Below are positions 16,343-24,668 of a stretch of 64,000 nt of DNA, piece by piece. The notes beneath the pieces are model-generated. The model had not been told where the DNA came from. It did not search any database and worked only from the letters and a program-made list of their open reading frames with translations. Source of the DNA: Pseudomonas sp. HOU2 (lineage in GTDB: Bacteria; Pseudomonadota; Gammaproteobacteria; Pseudomonadales; Pseudomonadaceae); assembly GCF_040729435.1 (NCBI RefSeq), contig NZ_CP160398.1, positions 5,003,001 to 5,067,000 on the forward strand, read 5' to 3'. The stretch's first letter is position 1, and each line of letters starts with the position of its first letter. The position numbers were made by a program, and so were the translations under genes.

Positions 16343-16698
16343 TACTTGCGTCCTTCTGCGGTCTTGGCCACTTCGTCAGTGCGTGCGGCCATGATGAAGT
16401 CGTTGCGGTGCAGGCCTTTGATCGAGTGGCTCCACCAAGTCACGGTGACTTTGCCCCACTCGGTCAACAGACCCGGATGGTGACCTTCGGCCTCGGAAAT
16501 CTCGCCGACGGCGTTGGTGAAGGCCAGTGCGTGTTTGAAGTTCTTGAACAGGAAGACCTTCTCCAGCTGCATGATGCTGTCGCGTACTTCGATGTTCCAG
16601 TCCGGGATCTGCTTGATCAGGATCGGCAGTTCTTCGTCGCTGACTTGTGGCGCATCGGCACGGCAGGCTTCGCAGTGGGCTTGGTTCAAAGTGGACAT
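16342..16698 (-). CDS. phhB: pterin-4-alpha-carbinolamine dehydratase PhhB
   Basis: The 118-residue protein has the DCoH family core: [46 protein letters not shown]. It dehydrates 4a-hydroxytetrahydrobiopterin so that the cofactor of PhhA is recycled; in P. aeruginosa it is also reported to affect phhA expression. It sits between phhA (118-base gap) and phhC (one-base overlap). Confidence 0.95.
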
Positions 16699-16816
16699 GG
16701 TGTGATTCCTGAAATCGAGTGTGTTTTTTTTATAGAAGCTATCGGCCCGTCAATGCCGTCACGCTAAACCAAAGTGGCGGCGACTGACAGACTCAATTCT
16801 CAGCAAAAGTCGCGGA

Positions 16817-17608
16817 TCACGCGGCTTTCGGTTTTGGCGGAAATTTCGGTGCGTGCAACCCCAGCTGCATGCCTTGGCGAACCATGGCCATGATGTCTTC
16901 ATGGGCAACGTCGAACAGGCGCTTGAGGTTTGGCAGGACGAAATACAGCGGCTGCAGGATATCGATGCGATACGGTGTGCGCATGGCTTCCAGCGGATCG
17001 AAGGCCTGATGTTCTGGCTCTTCCGACAGCGAGTAAACGGTTTCCTTCGGCGAGGACAGGATGCCGCCGCCGTAGATGCGTTTGCCTTGCGGGGTATCGA
17101 CCAGGCCGAACTCGATGGTCATCCAGTACAGGCGCGCCAGGTACACACGCTCTTCCTTGGTGGCCTGCAGGCCGAGTTTGCCGTAGGTGTGGGTGAATTC
17201 GGCGAACCACGGGTTGGTCAGCAGCGGGCAGTGACCGAAGATCTCGTGGAAAATGTCCGGCTCTTGCAGATAGTCCAGTTCTTCGCGGGTACGAATGAAC
17301 GTGGCCACCGGAAACTGTTTGCTGGCGAGCAATTCGAAGAAGGTCTGGAAGGGAATCAGTGCCGGGACGCGGGCAACCTGCCAACCGGTGGTCTCACCGA
17401 GCACCTTGTTGATCTCGCCGAGCTGCGGAATGCGGTCGTGGGGCAGACCGAGTTTTTCGATACCGTCCAGGTACTCCTGGCACGCCCGACCCTCGATCAC
17501 TTTCAACTGGCGAGTGATCAGCGTGTTCCACACCGCATGTTCTTCGGCGGGGTAGTCGATAAAACCTTGCGCATCGGGCTCGCGGGCCACGTATTGCGTC
17601 TGCTTCAT
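16817..17608 (-). CDS. phhA: phenylalanine 4-monooxygenase PhhA
   Basis: This 263-residue monomeric bacterial hydroxylase has the iron site in DIFHEIFGHCPLL (two His ligands) and MTIEFGLV (Glu ligand). It uses tetrahydropterin and O2 to convert phenylalanine to tyrosine. GGAGAGCAGT precedes the ATG. It is the promoter-proximal gene of phhABC; a PhhR-type site lies about 125 bases upstream, and phhR is divergent. Confidence 0.96.
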   Translation of the reverse strand: MKQTQYVAREPDAQGFIDYPAEEHAVWNTLITRQLKVIEGRACQEYLDGIEKLGLPHDRIPQLGEINKVLGETTGWQVARVPALIPFQTFFELLASKQFPVATFIRTREELDYLQEPDIFHEIFGHCPLLTNPWFAEFTHTYGKLGLQATKEERVYLARLYWMTIEFGLVDTPQGKRIYGGGILSSPKETVYSLSEEPEHQAFDPLEAMRTPYRIDILQPLYFVLPNLKRLFDVAHEDIMAMVRQGMQLGLHAPKFPPKPKAA

Positions 17609-17729
17609 ACTGCTCTCCTGCTAGGGGAATTCGTTCTTGTTATGTCCAGCGATGGCTTCAGAATTACCTGAGAGCGGGGTGGGATGCAGCAGGTTGAACG
17701 CATGTCTCGTAGGAAAAGTCGCTGGATTT

Positions 17730-17747
17730 CGTAAAAAAATCGTTACG
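17730..17747. promoter_or_regulatory. PhhR/TyrR-type operator between phhA and phhR
   Basis: CGTAAA-AAAATC-GTTACG is an inverted repeat fitting the TGTAAA-N6-TTTACA box of TyrR/PhhR regulators, with changes at the ends. It lies in the divergent phhA-phhR region, where such a site is expected. Confidence 0.65.
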
Positions 17748-17870
17748 CATTGGCGCGTATCTCGGGTTTGCGGTGATTTGCAGGTTTGAAAACGGCGGTT
17801 GCTGTCACATAATCTTGACAACAATCTGCGCGCCTCGACAGAAAAATGGGTTCCGGGCGCACCGCAATAC

Positions 17871-17963
17871 CCTGTGGGAGCGAGCTTGCTCGCGAACGCG
17901 CTAGGTCTGACACATCAATGTTGGATGTGCTGACGCCTTCGCGAGCAAGCTCGCTCCCACAGG
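17871..17963. repeat. inverted pair of REP elements (class GTGGGAGCGAGC)
   Basis: Perfect 26-base inverted arms at 17871-17896 and 17938-17963. The right arm ends only 35 bases before the phhR start, so the pair falls in the phhR 5' leader. Confidence 0.9.
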
Positions 17964-17998
17964 AGTTGTGTTCAATCCCAATTTTTCGGGTCATTCAT

Positions 17999-19561
17999 AT
18001 GCGTATCAAAGTCCACTGCCAAAACCGCATCGGCATCCTGCGCGACATCCTCAACTTGTTGGTGGAGTACGGGATCAACGTGGCGCGCGGCGAGGTCGGT
18101 GGTGAGCACGGCAATGCGATCTACCTGCACTGCCCGAACCTCATCAACATCCAGTTCCAGGCGCTGCGGCCCAAATTCGAGGCGATTGCCGGGGTGTTTG
18201 GCGTCAAGCGCGTCGGGCTGATGCCCAGCGAGCGTCGGCACATGGAGCTGAACGCGTTGCTCGGCGCGCTGGAATTCCCGGTGCTGTCGATCGACATGGG
18301 CGGCTCGATCGTTGCTGCCAACCGCGCGGCGGCGCAGTTGCTCGGAGTGCGCGTGGATGAAGTGCCGGGGATTCCGCTGTCGCGCTATGCCGAGGATTTC
18401 GACCTGCCGGAACTGGTGCGCGCCAACAAATCGCGAATCAACGGCATGCGCGTCAAGGTCAAGGGCGACATCTTTCTCGCCGACATCGCGCCGCTGCAAT
18501 CGGAACATGACGACAGTGAGGCCATGGCCGGTGCGGTACTGACCTTGCACCGCGCCGATCGCGTCGGCGAGCGCATCTATAACGTGCGTAAACAGGAGCT
18601 GCGCGGCTTCGACAGTATTTTCCAGAGTTCGAAGGTAATGGCCGCTGTCGTGCGTGAAGCGCGGCGCATGGCGCCGCTGGATGCGCCGCTATTGATCGAA
18701 GGCGAAACCGGCACCGGCAAAGAATTGCTCGCCCGCGCCTGTCACCTCGCCAGTCCGCGCGGGCAGTCGCCGCTGATGGCGCTTAACTGCGCAGGACTTC
18801 CGGAGTCGATGGCCGAGACCGAACTGTTCGGCTACGGCCCCGGCGCGTTCGAAGGGGCGCGCGCCGAAGGCAAGCTTGGCCTGCTGGAGCTGACGGCAGG
18901 CGGCACCCTGTTCCTCGATGGCGTCGGCGAAATGAGCCCGCGCTTGCAGGTGAAGCTGCTGCGCTTTCTGCAGGACGGCTGCTTCCGCCGGGTCGGCAGT
19001 GATGAAGAGGTGTATCTGGATGTGCGGGTGATCTGCGCGACCCAGGTCGACCTGTCCGAATTGTGCGCCCGTGGCGAATTTCGTCAGGATCTTTATCACC
19101 GCTTGAACGTGTTGTCGCTGCACATTCCGCCGCTGCGCGAATGCCTCGACGGTTTGACCCCGCTGGTCGAGCATTTCCTCGATCAGGCCAGCCGCCAGAT
19201 CGGCTGCTCGCTGCCGAAACTGGCGCCGGCGGCGATGGATCGCCTCAGCCATTATCACTGGCCGGGCAACGTGCGGCAGCTGGAGAACGTGCTGTTTCAG
19301 GCGGTTTCGCTGTGTGACGGCGGCACGGTCAAGGTCGAGCACATCCGCCTGCCGGATTACGGCGTGCGTCAGCCGCTTGGCGATTTCTCGCTGGAGGGTG
19401 GGCTGGACGAGATCGTCGGGCGCTTTGAAAAAGCCGTCTTGGAACGCCTGTATTCCGAGCACCCGAGCAGTCGGCAACTGGGGAAGCGGTTGGGGGTTTC
19501 GCATACCACCATTGCCAACAAGCTGCGTGAATACGAAGTCGGTAAAGATTCTGCCGAGTAA
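17999..19561 (+). CDS. phhR: PhhR, TyrR-type regulator of aromatic amino acid catabolism
   Basis: The 520-residue protein has the TyrR layout. An N-terminal ACT-like domain (MRIKVHCQNRIGILRDILNLL) is followed by a PAS domain (about 80-190), an AAA+ domain with Walker A GETGTGKE near residue 237, and a C-terminal Fis-type helix-turn-helix (QLGKRLGVSHTTIANKLREY). The sigma-54-contact loop reads GAFEGA, not GAFTGA, as expected for TyrR-like members working with sigma-70. It activates phhABC in response to phenylalanine or tyrosine and controls other aromatic genes. The start follows a REP pair; I took the ATG at 17999 by family N-terminus. Confidence 0.93.
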   Translation: MRIKVHCQNRIGILRDILNLLVEYGINVARGEVGGEHGNAIYLHCPNLINIQFQALRPKFEAIAGVFGVKRVGLMPSERRHMELNALLGALEFPVLSIDMGGSIVAANRAAAQLLGVRVDEVPGIPLSRYAEDFDLPELVRANKSRINGMRVKVKGDIFLADIAPLQSEHDDSEAMAGAVLTLHRADRVGERIYNVRKQELRGFDSIFQSSKVMAAVVREARRMAPLDAPLLIEGETGTGKELLARACHLASPRGQSPLMALNCAGLPESMAETELFGYGPGAFEGARAEGKLGLLELTAGGTLFLDGVGEMSPRLQVKLLRFLQDGCFRRVGSDEEVYLDVRVICATQVDLSELCARGEFRQDLYHRLNVLSLHIPPLRECLDGLTPLVEHFLDQASRQIGCSLPKLAPAAMDRLSHYHWPGNVRQLENVLFQAVSLCDGGTVKVEHIRLPDYGVRQPLGDFSLEGGLDEIVGRFEKAVLERLYSEHPSSRQLGKRLGVSHTTIANKLREYEVGKDSAE

Positions 19562-19564
19562 CCA

Positions 19565-19699
19565 TTGTGGCGAGGGAGCTTGCTCCCGCTCGGCTGCGCA
19601 GCAGTCGTAAACCGGATCAATGCGGTTTGTCTGATACACCGTATTGAATGGGTTTGGGGTTGCTACGCAACCCAGCGGGAGCAAGCTCCCTCACCACAA
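19565..19699. repeat. inverted pair of REP elements (class GTGGCGAGGGAGC)
   Basis: Arms at 19565-19590 and 19674-19699 are inverted with a single mismatch (right arm CTCACCACAA against CTCGCCACAA). The pair follows phhR. The rest of the 352-base gap to flgF holds the sigma-54 promoter. Confidence 0.9.
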
Positions 19700-19841
19700 G
19701 GTTCTTTTTCCATCTGCAAAAATCGGGATTGCCGCCTAGCGGCATAACACCGCCGGTTTTTCGACTTCGATACATTTCCAGTTCCCCCGCAAAACCCCGC
19801 AAGTCCTTTGTTTACCGGGCTGCAAGCCGCCAGAAAAAAGT

Positions 19842-19857
19842 TGGTCTGCAAATTGCT
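19842..19857 (+). promoter_or_regulatory. sigma-54 promoter of flgFGHIJKL
   Basis: TGGTCTGCAAATTGCT has the -24 GG and -12 GC separated by exactly 10 bases, and a TTGCT -12 box. It lies 57 bases upstream of flgF, in line with FleQ/RpoN control of this operon. Confidence 0.75.
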
Positions 19858-19913
19858 TATGGCTCAGCAGTACAGCGGTGGGCGGCAAACGTCCGGCATG
19901 CAGAGGAAAGAGT

Positions 19914-20654
19914 GTGGACAAGTACCTTTATGTGGCAATGACCGGCGCCAGTCAGAACGCACTGGCGCAAAAGGCCCATGCCAACAACCTGGCGAACATC
20001 TCCACCAATGGTTTTCAGCGCGACCTGGAGCAGGCGCGTTCGATGCCGGTGTTCGGTGACAGCTTTCCGGCGCGTGCGTTTGCCATGAGCGAACGGCCCG
20101 CCACCGACTTCACCGCCGGTTCGCTGGTGCAGACCGGCCGTGATCTCGACGTGGCCGTGACCGGCAACGGTTTTATTGCCGTGCAGAACCCCAACGGTGG
20201 TGAAAGCTACGTGCGCACCGGCAGCCTGAACATCGACGCCCTCGGCGTATTGCGCGCCGGCAACGGCATGCCGGTACTCGGCAATGGCGGTCCGATCGCC
20301 GTGCCGCCGGAGCAGCAGGTCGAAGTCGGTGAAGACGGCACCATCAGTATTCGTGCGATGGGCGAAGGCCCGCGCGTCATGGCGGAAGTCGACCGGATCA
20401 AACTGGTCAACCCGGACATCAAGAACCTCAACAAAGGCCTCGATGGCTCGATCTACACCAAGGACGGCCAACCGGCGCCGGCCGATGCCAACGTCAAACT
20501 GGTGTCGGGTTTCCTTGAGTCGAGCAACGTCAATGCCGTGGAAGAAATGACCTCGGTGCTGGCCCTGGCCAAGCAGTTCGAGTTGCACGTCAAGATGATG
20601 AACACCGCCAAAGACGACGACCAGGCCATGGCTCGGGTCTTGCAGATCAGCTAA
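19914..20654 (+). CDS. flgF: flagellar proximal rod protein FlgF
   Basis: The 246-residue protein starts (GTG) DKYLYVAMTGASQNALAQKAHANNLANISTNGFQRD, the conserved N-terminal helix of axial rod proteins. It ends with the matching C-terminal helix (NAVEEMTSVLALAKQFELHVKMM). It assembles into the proximal rod after export by the flagellar secretion system. GAGGAAAGAGT precedes the GTG. It is the first gene after the sigma-54 promoter and is followed by flgG after 45 bases. Confidence 0.95.
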   Translation: MDKYLYVAMTGASQNALAQKAHANNLANISTNGFQRDLEQARSMPVFGDSFPARAFAMSERPATDFTAGSLVQTGRDLDVAVTGNGFIAVQNPNGGESYVRTGSLNIDALGVLRAGNGMPVLGNGGPIAVPPEQQVEVGEDGTISIRAMGEGPRVMAEVDRIKLVNPDIKNLNKGLDGSIYTKDGQPAPADANVKLVSGFLESSNVNAVEEMTSVLALAKQFELHVKMMNTAKDDDQAMARVLQIS

Positions 20655-20699
20655 TTATCAGAACGTCGCGCCGTAAAACAGGCGCACGAGGAGAATCGA

Positions 20700-21485
20700 A
20701 TGCTTCCGGCTCTATGGGTTGCCAAAACCGGTCTGTCCGCCCAGGACACCAACCTGACCACCATTTCCAACAACCTGGCGAACGTCTCGACCACGGGTTT
20801 CAAACGTGACCGTGCCGAGTTCCAGGACTTGCTGTACCAGATCAAGCGTCAGCCAGGCGCCCAGTCGACCCAGGACAGCGAACTGCCGTCGGGTCTGCAA
20901 CTGGGTACCGGTGTGCGCATCGTCGGCACCCAGAAAAACTTCACCGCCGGCAGCCTGCAAACCACCGAGCAGCCGCTGGACATGGCCATCGACGGTCGCG
21001 GTTTCTTTCAGATCCTGCAGCCGGACGGCACCACGTCCTATACCCGTGACGGTACTTTCCACCTTGACTCCAACGGCCAGATCGTCAACGCCAGCGGTTT
21101 CGCCCTGGAGCCGGCCATCGTCATCCCGAACAACGCCCAGAGCTTCACCGTCGGCACCGACGGCACCGTGTCGATCACGGTGCCAGGCAACCCGGCCGCT
21201 CAGGTGATCGGCAACCTGCAAACCGCCGACTTCATCAACCCGGCCGGTCTGCAAGCAGTGGGCAACAACCTGTTCCTGGAAACCGCTGCTTCGGGCGCGC
21301 CGCAAATCGGCACCCCGGGCCTGAACGGTTTCGGTACCACGCTGCAGAACACCCTGGAAGGTTCCAACGTCAGCACCGTTGAAGAGATGGTCAACATGAT
21401 CACCACTCAGCGCGCCTACGAGATGAACTCCAAGGTGATCTCCACCGCCGACCAGATGCTCTCGTTCGTAACGCAGAATCTGTAA
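20700..21485 (+). CDS. flgG: flagellar distal rod protein FlgG
   Basis: The 261-residue product has the FlgG N-terminus LPALWVAKTGLSAQDTNLTTISNNLANVSTTGFKRDRAEFQDL, the distal-rod insert region (YQIKRQPGAQS) and the C-terminal VEEMVNMITTQRAYEMNSKVI. It forms the distal rod crossing the peptidoglycan and outer membrane rings. GAGGAGAATCGA precedes the ATG. Length is standard. Confidence 0.97.
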   Translation: MLPALWVAKTGLSAQDTNLTTISNNLANVSTTGFKRDRAEFQDLLYQIKRQPGAQSTQDSELPSGLQLGTGVRIVGTQKNFTAGSLQTTEQPLDMAIDGRGFFQILQPDGTTSYTRDGTFHLDSNGQIVNASGFALEPAIVIPNNAQSFTVGTDGTVSITVPGNPAAQVIGNLQTADFINPAGLQAVGNNLFLETAASGAPQIGTPGLNGFGTTLQNTLEGSNVSTVEEMVNMITTQRAYEMNSKVISTADQMLSFVTQNL

Positions 21486-21537
21486 TCAAGTCTATGGGGC
21501 GGCCATGCGGTCGCCAGCAACACCGTGAGGTAGGGTC

Positions 21538-22233
21538 ATGAAACGCTTCGTATCTGTTCTGGCATTGGGTGGGGTCGTCTCGCTCGCGGGCTGCGTCGCA
21601 CCGACGCCCAAGCCCAATGACCCTTATTACGCTCCGGTGTTGCCGCGCACGCCGTTGCCGGCAGCCGCCAATAACGGCTCGATCTATCAGGCCGGCTTCG
21701 AGCAGAACCTGTACAGCGACCGCAAGGCGTTCCGGGTCGGTGACATCATCACCATCACCCTGAACGAGAAGACTCAGGCCAGCAAAAACGCTAACTCCCA
21801 AGTGGCCAAGAACAGCAAGACCGGCATCGGCCTGACTTCGCTGTTTGGCGGCAGTGGCACCACCAACAACCCGTTGGGTGGCAATGACCTGAGCCTGGAC
21901 GTCGGCTACAGCGGCGACCGCGCGACCAAGGGCGACAGCAAGGCGGCGCAGGGCAACACCCTGACCGGCTCGATCACCGTGACCGTGGCCGACGTGCTGC
22001 CCAACGGCATCATCGCCGTGCGCGGTGAGAAGTGGATGACCCTCAACACCGGCGATGAGCTGGTGCGGATCGCCGGTCTGGTGCGTGCCGATGACATCGC
22101 CACCGACAACACCGTGTCGTCGACCCGCGTCGCCGATGCGCGCATCACCTACTCGGGCACCGGTTCGTTTGCCGATGCGAGTCAGCCAGGCTGGTTCGAC
22201 CGTTTCTTCCTCAGCCCGCTGTTCCCTTTCTAG
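21538..22233 (+). CDS. flgH: flagellar L-ring lipoprotein FlgH
   Basis: The 231-residue lipoprotein has a clear signal peptide and lipobox ([10 protein letters not shown], Cys at residue 19). The L-ring body includes [27 protein letters not shown] and [25 protein letters not shown]. It forms the outer membrane bushing around the rod. Its TAG is directly followed by the GTG of flgI, so the two ring proteins are translationally linked. Confidence 0.97.
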   Translation: MKRFVSVLALGGVVSLAGCVAPTPKPNDPYYAPVLPRTPLPAAANNGSIYQAGFEQNLYSDRKAFRVGDIITITLNEKTQASKNANSQVAKNSKTGIGLTSLFGGSGTTNNPLGGNDLSLDVGYSGDRATKGDSKAAQGNTLTGSITVTVADVLPNGIIAVRGEKWMTLNTGDELVRIAGLVRADDIATDNTVSSTRVADARITYSGTGSFADASQPGWFDRFFLSPLFPF

Positions 22234-23349
22234 GTGGCGACTTTGAATTTCAAGAGCCTCATGCTGGCTGCGGCCCTGTTGTCCGCAGCCTTTGGTGCCC
22301 ACGCCGAGCGGCTGAAAGATATCGCCAGCATTTCCGGCGTGCGTTCCAACCAGTTGATCGGTTACGGCCTGGTGGTCGGGCTTAACGGTACCGGCGACCA
22401 GACGACGCAAACCCCGTTCACCCTGCAGACCTTCAACAACATGCTCTCGCAGTTCGGCATCAAGGTGCCGCCAGGGTCGGGCAACGTGCAGTTGAAAAAC
22501 GTCGCGGCGGTGTCGGTGAGTGCCGATCTGCCGGCGTTCGCCAAACCGGGGCAGCAGGTCGACATCACCGTGTCTTCGATCGGTAACTCCAAGAGCCTGC
22601 GCGGCGGCACCCTGTTGCTGACCCCGCTCAAGGGTATCGACGGCAACGTCTACGCCATCGCTCAGGGCAACCTGGTGGTCGGTGGTTTCGATGCCGAAGG
22701 TCGTGACGGTTCGAAGATCACCGTCAACGTTCCGTCGGCCGGTCGTATCCCCGGTGGTGCGTCGGTTGAGCGTTCGGTGCCGAGCGGTTTCAACCAAGGC
22801 AACAGCCTGACGCTGAACCTCAACCGTTCCGACTTCACCACTGCCAAGCGCATCGTCGACAAGATCAACGACATGCTCGGCCCTGGCGTGGCGCAAGCCA
22901 TCGACGGTGGCTCGATCCGTGTGACCGCGCCGCTGGATCCGAGCCAGCGCGTCGACTATCTGTCGATCCTCGAAAACCTTGAAGTCGACCCGGGTCAGGC
23001 GGTGGCGAAAGTCATCATCAACTCGCGTACCGGCACCATCGTGATCGGCCAGAACGTGAAAGTTTCGCCGGCGGCCGTGACCCACGGCAGCCTGACCGTG
23101 ACCATCACCGAAGACCCGATCGTCAGCCAGCCGGGCCCGTTGTCCAATGGGCAGACCGCCGTGGTGCCACGCTCGCGGGTCAATGCCCAGCAGGAAGCCA
23201 AGCCGATGTTCAAGTTCGGCCCGGGCACCACCCTCGACGAAATCGTGCGGGCGGTGAATCAGGTCGGCGCGGCACCGGGCGACCTGATGGCCATTCTCGA
23301 AGCACTCAAGCAGGCCGGCGCGTTGCAAGCCGACCTGATCGTGATCTGA
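22234..23349 (+). CDS. flgI: flagellar P-ring protein FlgI
   Basis: The 371-residue protein has a Sec signal peptide ([19 protein letters not shown]) and the FlgI start [33 protein letters not shown]. It forms the periplasmic P-ring with FlgA help. The GTG start abuts the flgH stop; a TTG three codons later is an alternative. It is followed by flgJ after 11 bases. Confidence 0.96.
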   Translation: MATLNFKSLMLAAALLSAAFGAHAERLKDIASISGVRSNQLIGYGLVVGLNGTGDQTTQTPFTLQTFNNMLSQFGIKVPPGSGNVQLKNVAAVSVSADLPAFAKPGQQVDITVSSIGNSKSLRGGTLLLTPLKGIDGNVYAIAQGNLVVGGFDAEGRDGSKITVNVPSAGRIPGGASVERSVPSGFNQGNSLTLNLNRSDFTTAKRIVDKINDMLGPGVAQAIDGGSIRVTAPLDPSQRVDYLSILENLEVDPGQAVAKVIINSRTGTIVIGQNVKVSPAAVTHGSLTVTITEDPIVSQPGPLSNGQTAVVPRSRVNAQQEAKPMFKFGPGTTLDEIVRAVNQVGAAPGDLMAILEALKQAGALQADLIVI

Positions 23350-23360
23350 GGACGGCGACC

Positions 23361-24647
23361 ATGGATATGCGCAAAGGCAGTCTGGTGGGCACGGGCGATT
23401 CGGGGTCGTACTCCGACCTCAATCGTCTGAACCAGCTCAAGGTCGGCGACAAGAACAGCGATGCGAACATGCGCAAGGTGGCGCAGGAATTCGAATCGCT
23501 GTTCCTCGGCGAAATGCTCAAGTCGATGCGTTCGGCCACCGAGGCGCTGGGTAAAGACAACCCGATGAACACCCCGGCGGCCAAGCAATATCAGGAAATG
23601 TACGACCAGCAACTGGCGGTGTCGCTGTCCCGCGAGGGCGGTGGTATCGGTCTGGCCGACGTGCTGATGAAGCAGATGTCGAGGAACAAGCCGCTGGCGC
23701 CGGGTGAGGCTGCAGCCGCGTCCGCCGCCAAGCAAGAGGCGGCGAAAGCCGCTGCGGTGCAGACCCCGATTGCTGCCGGCACCACCGCCACCAGCGGGCC
23801 GTTATCGCGGCTCAATGGCGAGCGTCCGTTGTGGGCCTCGCGTTCCGGGCGTGTCGCCAATACCGAAGCCTCGCACAGCAATGACATGGCGATGATCAAC
23901 AAGCGTCGCCTGGCGCTGCCACCAAAGCTGGCCGATCGTTTGCTCGCCGGTCTGGTGCCGTCGGCCACGCCGGCCGCCGCCAATGCGTTGCCGCAACGCA
24001 CCGCGACCACGGCCGCCACCGGCGCCGGCCCGCTGTACAACGGCGACTGGCTGAGCCGTGCCGAAGACGCCAAGGCGTCCGGCGGGCAGATGCAGATTTA
24101 CGGCCGGGCAATGGCGCAGATTCCGCTGGCGCCGGCCAAGCGCGCCTTCAGCTCCGCCGACGAATTCGTCAACACCATGCTGCCGATGGCCAAAGAAGCC
24201 GCTGCGCGTATTGGCGTCGATCCGCGTTATCTGGTGGCGCAAGCCGCACTGGAAACCGGCTGGGGCAAATCGGTCATGCGCGCCCAGGATGGCAGCAGCA
24301 GTCACAACCTGTTCGGGATCAAGGCCAGCAGCAACTGGACCGGCGATTCGGCCCGGGCGATCACCAGCGAGTTCCGCAACGGGCAGATGGTCAAGGAGAC
24401 GGCGCAGTTCCGTTCCTACGCCTCGTACAAGGACAGTTTCCACGATCTGGTGACTTTGCTGCAGACCAACAATCGCTATCAAGATGTGGTGAAGTCGGCC
24501 GATAACCCAGAACAGTTTGTACGCGAGTTGCAAAAGGCCGGTTACGCGACCGACCCGAACTACGCGACGAAGATTTCGCAGATAGCCAAGCAGATGAACA
24601 GTTTCGAAAACTACGCTGCGGCCGGCGTTTCCACGACGCCTCTATAA
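23361..24647 (+). CDS. flgJ: peptidoglycan hydrolase / rod cap FlgJ
   Basis: The 428-residue protein has the rod-scaffold domain at residues 30-110 (NMRKVAQEFESLFLGEMLKSMRSA). A long Ala/Pro-rich linker follows, then a C-terminal glucosaminidase domain (LVAQAALETGWGKSVM, SSHNLFGIKASSNW, FRSYASYKDSFHDLVTLL). The domain opens a hole in peptidoglycan for the rod. It is longer than E. coli FlgJ (about 313) because of the linker. Confidence 0.96.
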   Translation: MDMRKGSLVGTGDSGSYSDLNRLNQLKVGDKNSDANMRKVAQEFESLFLGEMLKSMRSATEALGKDNPMNTPAAKQYQEMYDQQLAVSLSREGGGIGLADVLMKQMSRNKPLAPGEAAAASAAKQEAAKAAAVQTPIAAGTTATSGPLSRLNGERPLWASRSGRVANTEASHSNDMAMINKRRLALPPKLADRLLAGLVPSATPAAANALPQRTATTAATGAGPLYNGDWLSRAEDAKASGGQMQIYGRAMAQIPLAPAKRAFSSADEFVNTMLPMAKEAAARIGVDPRYLVAQAALETGWGKSVMRAQDGSSSHNLFGIKASSNWTGDSARAITSEFRNGQMVKETAQFRSYASYKDSFHDLVTLLQTNNRYQDVVKSADNPEQFVRELQKAGYATDPNYATKISQIAKQMNSFENYAAAGVSTTPL

Positions 24648-24668
24648 ACATACGGTAAGGTTTGAATC

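Noticed and set aside
21400..23328. Long minus-strand open frame opposite flgI
   Set aside because: A shadow of flgH/flgI; no domain sense in its translation, and the plus-strand genes are certain.
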